Source: Affinirhizobium lemnae (GTDB lineage: Bacteria; Pseudomonadota; Alphaproteobacteria; Rhizobiales; Rhizobiaceae). Taken from it: 64,000 bases of DNA. Shown piece by piece: positions 53,815 through 63,630 of the stretch (position 1 is the first letter of the stretch; every line of letters begins with the position of its first letter). Under the pieces are notes generated by a model that ran no database searches, was not told the DNA's origin, and worked only from the letters and a program-made list of their open reading frames with translations. The stretch covers positions 62,001 through 126,000 of the forward strand of contig NZ_JALJQZ010000008.1 in NCBI RefSeq assembly GCF_022968395.1, read 5' to 3'. The position numbers and the translations under genes were made by a program.

Positions 53815-54486
53815 ATGTTCACGAAATCCATTGCTCCGGCTCTCCTTCTACTTTCTGCCGGTCTCCTTACGGGCTGCGGCAATAGCCAACTGACAACCGG
53901 CTCCATCCCCATGGACTACCGCGAACGTCACCCAATCGTTCTGACCGACGCCCAGACGGCGCTCGATATTCCGGTTGGCGCAAACGATAGCCGCATGACG
54001 CTGGGGATGCGTGACACGGTCAAGGGCTTCGCACAGAACTTCGCCAACTCCTCTGCCGGTTTCATGCAGATCCAGGTACCGCAGGGATCGGTCAACGCCG
54101 GTGCGGCGGCGCACATGGCTGGCGATATCCGGAAGACCCTGCAGACGGCCGGAATTCGTGGCGACCGCATCGTCATGGCACGCTACAGCGCAGGCGGCCA
54201 TAACGATGCCGCCCCCATCCGGCTCTCCTTTGTCGCCACCAAGGCCGTGACAGGCGCTTGCGGCGAATGGCCGGAAGACCTGTCCGACAATACCTTTGGC
54301 AATCGTAACTGGTATAATTTCGGTTGCGCCTCGCAGAACAATCTGGCTGCCCAGTTGGAAAGCCCGACCGATCTGCTCGGACCGCGCGCCCAGACCCCGA
54401 TCGATGCCGTTCAGCGCTCTCAGGTGATCAACACCTATCGCGGTACGAACACGAACAGCACGACGATCACGATCAACTCGAACTGA
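53815..54486 (+). CDS. cpaD: Pilus assembly lipoprotein CpaD
   Basis: 223 residues. A lipoprotein signal with lipobox LLTGC (C21), then GNSQLTTGSIPMDYRERHPIVLTDAQ, the CpaD family start, and GGHNDAAPIRLSF and CGEWPEDL in the middle. Thought to be the pilotin or a secretin accessory in the outer membrane. The tail is Thr/Asn-rich. Start at 53815; an upstream in-frame ATG at 53800 is near the cpaC stop. Confidence 0.92.
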   Translation: MFTKSIAPALLLLSAGLLTGCGNSQLTTGSIPMDYRERHPIVLTDAQTALDIPVGANDSRMTLGMRDTVKGFAQNFANSSAGFMQIQVPQGSVNAGAAAHMAGDIRKTLQTAGIRGDRIVMARYSAGGHNDAAPIRLSFVATKAVTGACGEWPEDLSDNTFGNRNWYNFGCASQNNLAAQLESPTDLLGPRAQTPIDAVQRSQVINTYRGTNTNSTTITINSN

Positions 54487-54500
54487 GCAGGTAAGCTGAC

Positions 54501-55790
54501 ATGAGCGCGATCGATTACGAGATCCGGACGCCGGGCGGATCGCCAGAGGCAATCGAGGAACACAGCCGCCCCGCCGATCTGGAGGCGCTGCGTCCGCTGC
54601 CGCGCATTTCCGTGCATGCATTCTGTGAAACCGATACGATGCATCGGGTGATGGAGCGTCTGGGTCAGGATCGGCGCATGGCCAAGGTTAACCTTCGGGT
54701 TACCAGTGGCAGCACGGATGCGGCAGCAAACATGTTTGCCGCGGCACCAACGCCCAATCTGATCATCCTCGAAACCGATGCTGAACCTGCCGATGTGCTG
54801 ATGGAGCTTGCTCCGCTGGCACAGGTTTGTGATCCTTCCACGCGCGTCATCGTCATCGGCAGACATAACGATATTTCGCTCTACCGCGATCTGATTCGCA
54901 ATGGCATTTCCGAATATCTGGTCGGGCCGGTGAAGATGCCTGATCTGCTCGGTGCTATCGCAGCGATCTTCGTCGACCCGGAAGCGGAACCACTTGGTCG
55001 TTCCATCGCCTTCATAGGCGCAAAGGGCGGCGTGGGATCGTCCACGATTGCACATAACTGCGCCTTCGGCATCTCGTCGCTTTTCTCTACCGAGACCATC
55101 CTTGCCGATCTGGACCTTGCCTATGGAACGGCGAATATCGATTTCGACCAGGATCCGGCCCAAGGCATCGCAGAAGCGGTTTATGCGCCTGAACGACTGG
55201 ATGAAGTCTTTCTCGACCGTCTGCTGACAAAATGTTCTGAACACCTGTCTCTGCTGGCTGCGCCCTCATTGCTGGACCGCGCCTATGATTTCGATCGTGC
55301 TGCCTTCCAGCCCGTCGTCGACGTGCTGCAGCGCAGCGCTCCAGTCGCTGTTCTGGATGTTCCACATGCTTGGAACGAGTGGACCCGTTCGCTGTTGGCG
55401 GAGGTCGACGAGATCGTCATCACCGCCACTCCCGACCTTGCCAATCTGCGCAACACGAAGAATTTGCTGGATGCCCTGAAGAGGCTGCGCCCCAACGACA
55501 AGGCGCCGCATCTGGTTCTCAATCAGGTCGGCATGCCAAAGCGTCCGGAAATAGCGCCATCCGATTTCCTGCAGCCGCTGGAAGTCGAACCGATTGCCAT
55601 CATTCCGTTCGACGCCCAGCTGTTCGGCAATGCCGCAAACAGTGGTCGCATGATTTCGGAACTCGATGCGAAATCGCCAACGGCGGAAACCTTTTCCCAG
55701 ATCGCTCACGTGGTGACGGGCCGCAATTCTGCAAAGAAGATCAGGAAGGGTGGTCTCAGTAAGATGTTGGGACTGCTCGCTCGTAAGTAA
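54501..55790 (+). CDS. cpaE: Pilus localisation ATPase CpaE/TadZ
   Basis: 429 residues. An atypical receiver-like N-terminal domain (about 35-155) is followed by a ParA/MinD-type ATPase with deviant Walker A FIGAKGGVGSSTIAHN (about 171-186) and LADLDLAYGTANIDF. It directs the pilus machine to its place in the cell. 14 bases after cpaD. Confidence 0.95.
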   Translation: MSAIDYEIRTPGGSPEAIEEHSRPADLEALRPLPRISVHAFCETDTMHRVMERLGQDRRMAKVNLRVTSGSTDAAANMFAAAPTPNLIILETDAEPADVLMELAPLAQVCDPSTRVIVIGRHNDISLYRDLIRNGISEYLVGPVKMPDLLGAIAAIFVDPEAEPLGRSIAFIGAKGGVGSSTIAHNCAFGISSLFSTETILADLDLAYGTANIDFDQDPAQGIAEAVYAPERLDEVFLDRLLTKCSEHLSLLAAPSLLDRAYDFDRAAFQPVVDVLQRSAPVAVLDVPHAWNEWTRSLLAEVDEIVITATPDLANLRNTKNLLDALKRLRPNDKAPHLVLNQVGMPKRPEIAPSDFLQPLEVEPIAIIPFDAQLFGNAANSGRMISELDAKSPTAETFSQIAHVVTGRNSAKKIRKGGLSKMLGLLARK

Positions 55791-55823
55791 GACTGACATC
55801 AGGTTTAGGAACTGGATCGCGGA

Positions 55824-57335
55824 ATGTTTGGAAAACGTGGACATGAAGGCTTCGGCAAGTCGGTTTCGCCGACGGCGGTGCCTCAGCCTATTCAGCCGAC
55901 AACGGCTTCGATGGGCCAGGGTGTTCAGCCTGACGGATCTACCGATCTTCTCCTCGATATCGGAAGTGGTCCGACAGCGTCGGTATCCCGGCAGGCGGTT
56001 GCAACGCCTCCGCTAGCGCCCGGAGCGGCTCAACGCCGCCGTCCTGCCCGGGATGAAGGCTATTACGATACGAAAGCCCAGGTCTTTTCTGCTCTCATCG
56101 ACACGATCGATCTTTCCCAGCTTGCCAAGCTCGACGGTGAAAGTGCCCGCGAGGAAATTCGCGATATCGTCAATGATATCATCACGATCAAGAATTTTGC
56201 GATGTCGATCGCCGAGCAGGAAGAACTGCTTGAAGACATTTGCAATGACGTTCTGGGCTACGGTCCTCTGGAGCCTCTGCTGGCGCGTGACGATATTGCT
56301 GACATCATGGTGAATGGCGCCGGCCAAACCTTTATCGAAGTCAGCGGCAAGACTGTCGAATCGGAAATTCGGTTCCGCGACAACGGTCAGCTCCTGTCGA
56401 TCTGCCAGCGCATCGTGAGCCAGGTGGGCCGACGGGTGGATGAGTCCTCGCCCATCTGCGACGCGCGCCTGCCAGACGGTTCGCGTGTAAACGTCATCGC
56501 GCCGCCCTTAGCGCTGGATGGCCCCGCACTGACCATTCGTAAGTTCAAAAAGGACAAGCTGACGCTCGATCAGTTGGTCAAGTTCGGGTCGATCACGCCG
56601 GAGGGTGCCGCAGTCCTGCAGATCATCGGACGCGTTCGCTGTAACGTTGTCATTTCTGGCGGTACGGGCTCTGGTAAGACAACGCTGCTCAACTGCCTGA
56701 CGCGCTATATCGACGGACATGAGCGCATCATTACTTGCGAAGATACGGCCGAATTGCAGCTTCAGCAGCCGCATGTCGTGAGGCTTGAAACCCGACCGCC
56801 CAATATCGAAGGCGAGGGCGAAATCACCATGCGCGATCTCGTCAAGAACTGCCTTCGTATGCGCCCGGAGCGCATCATCGTTGGTGAAGTGCGTGGACCG
56901 GAGGTTTTCGACCTCTTACAGGCGATGAACACCGGTCACGACGGTTCCATGGGTACCATCCACGCCAATACCCCGCGCGAGTGCCTGTCGCGCATGGAAT
57001 CGATGATTGCAATGGGTGGTTTCAGCCTGCCCGCGAAGACAGTACGTGAAATCATATCGGGTTCGGTGGATGTCATCGTCCAGGCCGCGCGTCTACGTGA
57101 TGGCACACGTCGCATCACCCACATCACCGAAGTGGTGGGCATGGAAGGTGACGTCATCGTCACGCAGGATCTCGTCCGCTACGAGATGGAGGGCGAAGAT
57201 GCGATGGGTCGCATCATCGGTCGCCACGTATCGACCGGTATATCAAAGCCGCATTTCTGGGATCGCGCCCGCTATTACAACGAAGAGCGGCGTCTGGCTG
57301 CGGCGCTGGACCAGATGGAAGTCAAGTCCAACTGA
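55824..57335 (+). CDS. cpaF: Pilus assembly ATPase CpaF/TadA
   Basis: 503 residues, a VirB11/type II-secretion-like hexameric ATPase that powers pilus extension (and in Tad systems also retraction). Walker A is [15 protein letters not shown] (about 277-291); the Asp box, [19 protein letters not shown], and Walker [16 protein letters not shown] follow, then the His box [14 protein letters not shown]. The first 90 residues are a flexible Pro/Ala/Gln-rich linker. Confidence 0.97.
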   Translation: MFGKRGHEGFGKSVSPTAVPQPIQPTTASMGQGVQPDGSTDLLLDIGSGPTASVSRQAVATPPLAPGAAQRRRPARDEGYYDTKAQVFSALIDTIDLSQLAKLDGESAREEIRDIVNDIITIKNFAMSIAEQEELLEDICNDVLGYGPLEPLLARDDIADIMVNGAGQTFIEVSGKTVESEIRFRDNGQLLSICQRIVSQVGRRVDESSPICDARLPDGSRVNVIAPPLALDGPALTIRKFKKDKLTLDQLVKFGSITPEGAAVLQIIGRVRCNVVISGGTGSGKTTLLNCLTRYIDGHERIITCEDTAELQLQQPHVVRLETRPPNIEGEGEITMRDLVKNCLRMRPERIIVGEVRGPEVFDLLQAMNTGHDGSMGTIHANTPRECLSRMESMIAMGGFSLPAKTVREIISGSVDVIVQAARLRDGTRRITHITEVVGMEGDVIVTQDLVRYEMEGEDAMGRIIGRHVSTGISKPHFWDRARYYNEERRLAAALDQMEVKSN

Positions 57336-57352
57336 TAGAGGAGAGGCCGGCA

Positions 57353-58357
57353 ATGGATCTGACTGTCATCGCCCTTGCGGGCCTCGTTGCCATTGCGGCT
57401 TCCGGACTGGCCTATGCCTTTCTCTTTTCGCGCATCGAAGTGGAAAAGAAGACCACCACGCGGGTGAGCCGGGTGGCCGCAGGTGAAATTGATCGTGCAC
57501 AGGTGAAGGCTGCCAAGGACCGCGTTCAGGAGCTTTCCAAGCGTCGCAAATCGATGCAGGAGTCCCTGAAGGATCTCGAAAAAAAACAAAAGGAAAAGGA
57601 CAGGAAGTTCGGCGGCCAGAGCATCAAGGCAAAGCTCCCGCGCTCGGGTCTGCCGTTGACGCCAGGTCGCTTCTATACATTCAGCGCCTTGCTCGGTGGT
57701 CTTGTCGCTTTGTTGTGCCTGATGGCCGGAATGCCGATAGTCGCCATACTCGGCCTGGGCTTTGTCGCTGGCGTAGGCGTACCACGCTGGATCATCGGTT
57801 TTCTCATCAAGCGACGTCAGGACAGGTTTCTCGAAGAATTGCCGAACGCCCTGGAAGTCATGGTGCGCTCCATTCGTTCCGGCCTGCCGCTGAACGATGC
57901 GATCCGGTTGATTGCGACCGATGGTCAGGAGCCCGTCAAGAGCGAATTTCGGCGTGTAGTCGAAGCGCAGCAGGTGGGCCTGAGTGTGCCGGAAGCTTGT
58001 GCCCGCATGCTGTTGACCATGCCTTTATCCGAAGTCAACTTCTTCTCGATCGTCATCACGATCCAGTCTCAGGCTGGCGGCAACCTTTCCGAGGCCCTTC
58101 AGAATCTCGCCAGGGTTCTGCGCGAGCGCCGCAAGATGAAGGCCAAGGTCAACGCGCTTTCGATGGAAGCGAAGGCGTCAGCGGTCATTATCGGCGCGCT
58201 TCCCTTCATCGTGGCAACGCTCGTCTACCTCACTTCGCCGCATTACATCTCGATCCTCTTCACCGATCCGAGAGGCCATATCATCCTATTGTTCTCCGGT
58301 TTCTGGATGGCGATCGGAATCTTCATCATGCGCAATATGATCAACTTTGACATCTGA
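57353..58357 (+). CDS. tadB: Pilus assembly inner-membrane protein TadB
   Basis: 334 residues. N-terminal membrane segment, a highly charged cytosolic helix (KRRKSMQESLKDLEKKQKEKDRKF), two central membrane segments and the type II secretion F domain (ELPNALEVMVRSIRSGLPLNDAIR, then QSQAGGNLSEALQNLARVLRERRKMK) with a final membrane pair. Part of the inner-membrane platform with TadC. Confidence 0.95.
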   Translation: MDLTVIALAGLVAIAASGLAYAFLFSRIEVEKKTTTRVSRVAAGEIDRAQVKAAKDRVQELSKRRKSMQESLKDLEKKQKEKDRKFGGQSIKAKLPRSGLPLTPGRFYTFSALLGGLVALLCLMAGMPIVAILGLGFVAGVGVPRWIIGFLIKRRQDRFLEELPNALEVMVRSIRSGLPLNDAIRLIATDGQEPVKSEFRRVVEAQQVGLSVPEACARMLLTMPLSEVNFFSIVITIQSQAGGNLSEALQNLARVLRERRKMKAKVNALSMEAKASAVIIGALPFIVATLVYLTSPHYISILFTDPRGHIILLFSGFWMAIGIFIMRNMINFDI

Positions 58358-58365
58358 GGTCTGAT

Positions 58366-59346
58366 ATGTCGGAAGAACTGGCTGCCAGCCTTACAGATCC
58401 TGCAATGCTGCTGGCCTTGCTTGTCGCAGTTGCCGTCTTTGCAACAATCTATACGCTCGTTCTGCCTCTTTTCGAGGGACGTGATCTTAACAAGCGGATG
58501 AAGGCTGTTTCCACCGAGCGCGAACAGATGCGACTTCGCGAACGCGCCAGAATGAATTCCGAGACCAGCCGGGCAACGCTCAGGACACAGAACAACACAT
58601 CCGCTATGCAGATTGTGGAACGGTTCAACCTTCGCCAGGCACTTGTCGACGACAACACGGTCAACCGGCTGAAGGCGGCGGGTCTTCGCACGCAAAACGC
58701 CCTCAACGTGTTTCTTGCCGCGCGCTTTCTGCTTCCCTTTCTGTTTCTGGCGGTCGTCGGCTTCTGGATTTTCGGCCTTGGCAACTTGGCAGATAAGCCG
58801 TTTGCCGTGCGCCTGTTCGTGGCGATTGCCGCGGCCTATATCGGCTTTTACGCACCGAACATCTTTGTCTCCAACCGTATCACCAAGCGGCAGGCATCCA
58901 TTAAGCGTGCATGGCCGGATGCTCTCGATCTCATGTTGATCTGCGTCGAATCCGGCATATCCCTGGAAGCTGCCATGCGCCGCGTGGCAGAGGAAATTGC
59001 GCAGCAATCAGCGCCTCTGGCCGAAGAAATGGTTCTGACGACGGCTGAGCTTTCCTTCCTTCCCGACAGGCGTGTTGCGCTTGAAAACCTTGCCATCCGC
59101 ACGCAGCTCGACATCGTCAAAGCCGTGACAACGGCGCTCATCCAGGCCGACCGTTATGGAACGCCGGTGGCACAGGCTCTTCGCGTGCTGGCGCAGGAAG
59201 GTCGCGACGAGCGGATGAACGAGGCCGAAAAGAAGGCTGCAGCACTTCCGCCGAAGCTGACGGTTCCCATGATCGTATTCTTCCTGCCTGTGCTCATTGC
59301 GGTCATTCTCGGTCCCGCAGGTATTCAGGTGGCCGACCGCTTCTGA
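58366..59346 (+). CDS. tadC: Pilus assembly inner-membrane protein TadC
   Basis: 326 residues of the same T2SF family: WPDALDLMLICVESGISLEAAMRRVAEE and QADRYGTPVAQALRVLAQEGRDERMNEAEKKAAALPPKLTVPMI. Three or four membrane segments. Follows tadB by 8 bases and is the last plus-strand gene of the pilus operon, ending before a strong terminator. Confidence 0.95.
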   Translation: MSEELAASLTDPAMLLALLVAVAVFATIYTLVLPLFEGRDLNKRMKAVSTEREQMRLRERARMNSETSRATLRTQNNTSAMQIVERFNLRQALVDDNTVNRLKAAGLRTQNALNVFLAARFLLPFLFLAVVGFWIFGLGNLADKPFAVRLFVAIAAAYIGFYAPNIFVSNRITKRQASIKRAWPDALDLMLICVESGISLEAAMRRVAEEIAQQSAPLAEEMVLTTAELSFLPDRRVALENLAIRTQLDIVKAVTTALIQADRYGTPVAQALRVLAQEGRDERMNEAEKKAAALPPKLTVPMIVFFLPVLIAVILGPAGIQVADRF

Positions 59347-59374
59347 CAAGGCTTGCTCCATCCCGGTACATGTT

Positions 59375-59409
59375 GAAAGGGCCGCTCCAAAACCGGAGAG
59401 GCCCTTTTC
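59375..59409 (+). terminator. Rho-independent terminator of the Tad operon
   Basis: GAAAGGGCC-GCTCC, loop AAAAC, GGAG-A-GGCCCTTTTC: a long interrupted stem ending in TTTTC, 29 bases after the tadC stop and shared with the convergent tadD-like gene. Confidence 0.85.
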
Positions 59410-59443
59410 ATTGGATGCGATGTTCAAGGAAAGTGCGGCTTGA

Positions 59444-60304
59444 TCAATTGGTCGCGTTATCCGCTTTCGCGCCCTTGTTGTCCGAAAGCTTGGCCCAGGT
59501 ATTTTGCTGGGAAAGCATCGAGCGCAGATATGTCACATTGGCATTTGCCTGGCTCTGGCTGAGTTCCTGCCGTGCAATCTGCTCGGCTTCGGAAAAGCGG
59601 CCCTGCAAGCCGACGACGAGAGACAGGTTCTGGCGAACCCGGCTGTCGGCCGTTGGAAGCCTGGATGCGGAACGGAGATAGTTCTCCGCCGTCTTCAAAT
59701 CACCGGACAAGACATAGGACATGCCGAGGTTCGACATGACGCTCGGTTCGTTCGGCTGGCCCTGAAGCGCGAGTTTGTATTTCTGGCGTGCCTCATCGGA
59801 GCGCCCCAACTGGTCAAGAACGGCACCCTCTGCGGAATAGAGGCGCCAATCAGGACGATCGGGTGTCTGCGCACGGCCGATGGTTGCGAGTGCCTGCTCA
59901 AGCTGGCCTGCAGCCGCCTGCGCCTTGCCATAGGCGGCCAGAACGTCACGATCGCTTGGATGGGCAATTGCAACCTGCTGCATGACGGCGAGCGCCTGCG
60001 TGTTCTTTCCAGTCATGCGAAGGACATTGGCATAGGCAAGTCCGATGGTCTTGTCCTTGGGCGAACGCTCGTAAGCGTTTCCTGCCGTCTGTTCAGCCTG
60101 CGCGAGTTCTGCCGCGGTCATCTGTTCGAGCGGCTTGCCGAAGTTCAGAGACTGCATCTGTGTCGGGATCGACCCGGTGGTGATTCTATCGCGCTTCGGC
60201 GTCGACGTCGTGCAGGACGCGAGCGAGATCGGCAGCACCACGCCGCAAAGGGCTTTGATCCAGAAATGGCGTTCGGCGGCAAACGTGAAGAAGGTGCGTG
60301 TCAT
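59444..60304 (-). CDS. TadD-like tetratricopeptide lipoprotein
   Basis: 286 residues. Lipobox LPISLASC (C31) after a hydrophobic signal, a short linker with RDRITTGSIPTQ, then four or five TPR units (for example ALAVMQQVAIAHPSDRDVLAAYGKAQAAAG and NEPSVMSNLGMSYVLSGDLKTAENYL). TadD proteins are needed for secretin assembly in the outer membrane. I start at 60304; upstream codons lack signal character. Encoded opposite to the main operon. Confidence 0.88.
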   Translation of the reverse strand: MTRTFFTFAAERHFWIKALCGVVLPISLASCTTSTPKRDRITTGSIPTQMQSLNFGKPLEQMTAAELAQAEQTAGNAYERSPKDKTIGLAYANVLRMTGKNTQALAVMQQVAIAHPSDRDVLAAYGKAQAAAGQLEQALATIGRAQTPDRPDWRLYSAEGAVLDQLGRSDEARQKYKLALQGQPNEPSVMSNLGMSYVLSGDLKTAENYLRSASRLPTADSRVRQNLSLVVGLQGRFSEAEQIARQELSQSQANANVTYLRSMLSQQNTWAKLSDNKGAKADNATN

Positions 60305-60385
60305 GGCCTGAAATCCAGTCTCTGTGCACCATGAAGTAGCGGATTTTTCCGAACTGAAGATGGCGCTGTATGACCTCAAGCAATA

Positions 60386-60405
60386 ATCTGTTAACCCTAA
60401 CAGAT
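60386..60405. promoter_or_regulatory. Inverted repeat in the tadD/aminopeptidase divergent region
   Basis: ATCTGTTA, ACCC, TAACAGAT: perfect 8-base arms, 27 bases before the aminopeptidase ATG. Candidate operator for one of the divergent genes. Confidence 0.4.
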
Positions 60406-60431
60406 CGTTAATCGCACTGTTGAAAGACGCT

Positions 60432-61820
60432 ATGCTGCCGTATCAGTTCATCGAAAGACCGTCACCCTTCGTTGCCTCCGATCCAAAGGCCTTGACGGTC
60501 TATGCCGTCACGCCCGCCGAACTGGAAGCAGGTGTCCTCTCCAAGATTGACGAGACGTGGGCGCGCGCAGCCGGGTTCAAGGCTGAGGCGGGCAGTTTTC
60601 TTCTGCTCCAAGGGGATGGGGCGACACTGAAGGGAGCCGTCTTCGGTCTCGGCAAGAACCCTGAAGAGGCGCCGTTTGCCTGCGGCAAGCTGGCGCGGCT
60701 GCTTCCCGCAGGCCTTTGGCGATTGGAAGCCCCATCCCTCGATCCGCAGCAGGCGGCTCTGGGCTTCGGTCTCGGCGGCTACAGTTTCGATAGCTACAAG
60801 ACGGGAAAGACGCCGGAAGCCTTCCTTGCCCTTGCCGAGAGCGTTGATCGGGCGGCGCTGGAACGAACCCTGCAAGCGGTGTTTCTGGCCCGGGATCTCG
60901 TGAATACGCCCACCAACGACATGGGGCCAGAGCGGCTTGGCGAAGTCTTCCATGCCATCGGCACGCATTACGGTGCGACCGTGAAGGCCGTCGTCGGCGA
61001 TGATCTGTTGGCCCAGAACTTTCCGCTCATTCACACGGTTGGTCGGGCGAGTGCCGAGGCGCCGCGACTTTTGGAGATGCGGTGGGGACGAAAAGGCGCA
61101 AAGAAGGTTACGCTTGTCGGCAAGGGCGTCTGTTTCGATACAGGCGGCCTCGATATCAAGCCTGCGGCTTCGATGCTGCTGATGAAGAAGGATATGGGCG
61201 GCGCGGCAAATGTCCTGGCACTCGCCTGCATGATCATGGGTGCGGAGCTGGATCTCGATCTGCGTGTGCTTGTTCCCGCCGTGGAGAACTCGATCTCTGC
61301 CAATGCCTTCAGACCGGGGGATATCTACCGCAGCCGAAAGGGTATTTCGGTCCAGATCGACAACACCGATGCGGAAGGGCGATTGATTCTGGCGGATGCG
61401 CTCGCCTATGCCGATGAGGAAACTCCGGACCTGATGATCGACATGGCGACCCTGACCGGTGCCGCGCGCGTTGCGCTGGGGCCGGACCTGCCGCCATTCT
61501 TCACCGACAACGAGGCTCTTGCATCCGCCCTTGCATCGGCGTCGCTAAAGGAGTCCGATCCGGTCTGGCGGCTGCCGCTGTTCAAGGGATACGAAAAGGA
61601 CATCCGCTCCCGCGCGGCAGACATCACCAACGCGCCTTCGGGCGGCATGGCCGGTGCCATTACGGCGGCCCTGTTTCTCAAGCGCTTCGTATCGAACGCC
61701 GAAAGCTGGGTGCATTTCGATATCTTTGCCTGGTCGCCGACCGAGAAGCCGCAGGGTCCGGTAGGCGGCGAGGCGCAGGCGATCCGCGCCCTGTTCCGGC
61801 ATATTTCCGCCCTTGGCTGA
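60432..61820 (+). CDS. Leucyl aminopeptidase family (M17) protein
   Basis: 462 residues, a hexameric two-metal aminopeptidase of peptide turnover. The C-terminal catalytic domain shows VGKGVCFDTGGLDIKPAASM (metal lysine and aspartate), MKKDMGGAA and the hallmark NTDAEGRLILADAL; the N-terminal domain (1 to about 160) is divergent. It is close to the PepB/LAP group but lacks a standard name. ATG 60432 is preferred over TTG 60420; the ribosome binding site is weak. Confidence 0.92.
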   Translation: MLPYQFIERPSPFVASDPKALTVYAVTPAELEAGVLSKIDETWARAAGFKAEAGSFLLLQGDGATLKGAVFGLGKNPEEAPFACGKLARLLPAGLWRLEAPSLDPQQAALGFGLGGYSFDSYKTGKTPEAFLALAESVDRAALERTLQAVFLARDLVNTPTNDMGPERLGEVFHAIGTHYGATVKAVVGDDLLAQNFPLIHTVGRASAEAPRLLEMRWGRKGAKKVTLVGKGVCFDTGGLDIKPAASMLLMKKDMGGAANVLALACMIMGAELDLDLRVLVPAVENSISANAFRPGDIYRSRKGISVQIDNTDAEGRLILADALAYADEETPDLMIDMATLTGAARVALGPDLPPFFTDNEALASALASASLKESDPVWRLPLFKGYEKDIRSRAADITNAPSGGMAGAITAALFLKRFVSNAESWVHFDIFAWSPTEKPQGPVGGEAQAIRALFRHISALG

Positions 61821-61907
61821 TGGGGTGCATCGCAGTTGCATCCCCCGTTGCATCACAGGCGGCCTTGAGCGAGAGTGCCGCCTGCAAAAGGGGAATCGGG
61901 AGACGGA

Positions 61908-62258
61908 ATGCCCGCGGAGTTGACGGCAACCGAGGCGCTGGGCCTCTGGCACCGCGTCGTGCTGGAGCAGGTCCGGCAAGACGGCCAGGATCTTACGCTG
62001 CGGCAAATCTCCATTCTTCTCCACATCTATCTGGTTCCGCCGCCACACACGGTGCGGGCCCTGGCAGCGACCCTCGGGGTCACGAAGCCCGTCATCACGC
62101 GCGCTCTGGATAGTCTGGGCGCTCTTCAACTGGTCGAGCGTGAGCGAGATCCGGCAGATCGCCGCAACGTCATCATCAAGCGTACCTTGGCCGGTGCGCT
62201 CTATCTCGAAAAACTCGGCGACCTGATCCGCAAGGAAGCGCGCCGCAATGCTCCATGA
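61908..62258 (+). CDS. MarR-family winged-helix regulator
   Basis: 116 residues. It starts at 61908 with GGGAGACGGA upstream. The winged helix reads LTLRQISILLHIY, then VRALAATLGVTKPVITRALDSL as recognition region, and the wing motif RDPADRRNVIIKRT. Its stop overlaps the region of the next gene start, so it is probably co-transcribed with the NlpC/P60 gene. Shorter than usual MarR proteins at the C-terminus. Confidence 0.85.
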   Translation: MPAELTATEALGLWHRVVLEQVRQDGQDLTLRQISILLHIYLVPPPHTVRALAATLGVTKPVITRALDSLGALQLVERERDPADRRNVIIKRTLAGALYLEKLGDLIRKEARRNAP

Positions 62259-62266
62259 GGTTCATC

Positions 62267-63118
62267 ATGTCGTCACCCCTCGATCGCCGTCTTTTCGCCT
62301 TCCGGCCGGATCTTGCCGATCAACGGCTCGAAGGGCAGGTGATAGCAGAGCGCTATGTGGAAGGGGAGGCAGCAACTATCGGCATTCCTGTGGCCGACTT
62401 GCGCCCAGCGCCTGATCTGTCTCGCGGCATCGATACGCAGCTTTTGTTCGGCGAGCCCGTTCGCGTGTTCGACCGCAAGGACGGCTGGGCCTGGGTCCAG
62501 GCTGAGGAGGACGGTTATGTGGGATACCTGCCGGAAAGCGACCTCACGCCGCGGGCAGTTCCCACCCATTGGATCAGTGTTCCCCGAACCTTCGTCTATC
62601 CGGAAGCGGAACTGCGCAAAGTACCGCTCCATGCGCTGTCTCTTGGCAGCCGCGTAACCGTGACGGGCGAGGCGGAAACGCGCGGTACCCGCTATTTCCT
62701 GCTCGCGACCGGTGGTGCGATCATCGCTAAACATTGCGTTCCGATCGGCGAAGAGGCGCATGCCGATTACGTAGCGATTGCCGCAGAATTCCTGAATACG
62801 CCCTATCTCTGGGGTGGCCGCTCAGGCTTCGGGATTGATTGTTCCGGTCTCGTGCAACTCGCCATGATGATGGCCGGGATGAAAGCCCCGCGCGATTCCG
62901 ACATGTTGGCGGCCTTTGGACGCGAGATCACTCAGGACGCGCTGAAGCGGGGGGATATGGTGTTCTGGAAGGGCCATGTCGGTATCATGGAAGATGAGGA
63001 AACGCTTCTTCATGCCAACGGCCATACCATGACGGTTGCGCGCGAGAACCTGAAGGCTGCCATAGAGCGGATCGGGTGGCTCTACGATCGGCCGACCGGC
63101 TTCCGGACACCCTTCTGA
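62267..63118 (+). CDS. NlpC/P60-family cysteine peptidase with SH3-type domains
   Basis: 283 residues. Two SH3-like modules (about 55-90 and 105-150; RKDGWAWVQAEEDGYVGYLPESDL) lead into an NlpC/P60 domain with catalytic C192 (FGIDCSGLVQLAM), H237 (WKGHVGIM) and a third polar residue in LLHANGHTM. Such enzymes cleave peptidoglycan stem peptides, often in recycling. No signal peptide is visible, so it may act in the cytosol on imported peptides. Start at 62267, with ATGAGG (the marR-type stop region) as ribosome binding site. Confidence 0.88.
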   Translation: MSSPLDRRLFAFRPDLADQRLEGQVIAERYVEGEAATIGIPVADLRPAPDLSRGIDTQLLFGEPVRVFDRKDGWAWVQAEEDGYVGYLPESDLTPRAVPTHWISVPRTFVYPEAELRKVPLHALSLGSRVTVTGEAETRGTRYFLLATGGAIIAKHCVPIGEEAHADYVAIAAEFLNTPYLWGGRSGFGIDCSGLVQLAMMMAGMKAPRDSDMLAAFGREITQDALKRGDMVFWKGHVGIMEDEETLLHANGHTMTVARENLKAAIERIGWLYDRPTGFRTPF

Positions 63119-63204
63119 AACCTTCACGTGAAGGTCATCAACCGCGCTGTTGGTGTTTGTCCGGCGTCTTTCCTATATAAAGGACGACGACCGGAGTATC
63201 GACG

Positions 63205-63540
63205 ATGACGCCGCGTAAACTTGCGATGACACTGCTGGCATTGGTGACCATTCTTCCTGCCGCTGCGGGGGCGGAACAGGGCAAGCCGCAACTTCGAAAT
63301 CCGGTTCCGACCTTCAAGGATCTCCCCGGCGTCAAACCGCAGAAAAGCCTTGTGGAGACTTCGGACAGCGGTGATTGCCAGCCTGCGACGCTCTATCGTC
63401 GTTTTGATCGCCGCGATGTCTTTCCGGATTTTCCTGTTGCTGCCTGGCGATGCGAGAAGGACGGGGTGACCTACACCGGCACGCAACTGCCCAATCGGCC
63501 CTGGGTGCCCGGATTGAACCCTTACGACCTGCCGCATTGA
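63205..63540 (+). CDS. Small secreted protein, unknown
   Basis: 111 residues with a signal peptide (MTPRKLAMTLLALVTILPAAAGA) and a short mature part with two cysteines (SGDCQPATLYRRF and AAWRCEKDGVTYTG), probably disulphide-bonded in the periplasm. No known domain. A strong terminator lies 63 bases after the stop, closing this transcription unit. Confidence 0.65.
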   Translation: MTPRKLAMTLLALVTILPAAAGAEQGKPQLRNPVPTFKDLPGVKPQKSLVETSDSGDCQPATLYRRFDRRDVFPDFPVAAWRCEKDGVTYTGTQLPNRPWVPGLNPYDLPH

Positions 63541-63602
63541 CATTAGAAACGACGGGATGATTTTCCGCGCCAAACCGTTGGGTTATTGGAAAAAAAGACA
63601 AC

Positions 63603-63630
63603 AAAAAAGCCCGGCGAACCGGGCTTTTTT
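63603..63630. terminator. Strong Rho-independent terminator
   Basis: AAAAAAGCCCGG, loop CGAA, CCGGGCTTTTTT: a symmetric A-run/stem/T-run element able to stop transcription from both sides. It marks the boundary between the core genes on its left and the A+T-richer DNA on its right. Confidence 0.93.
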
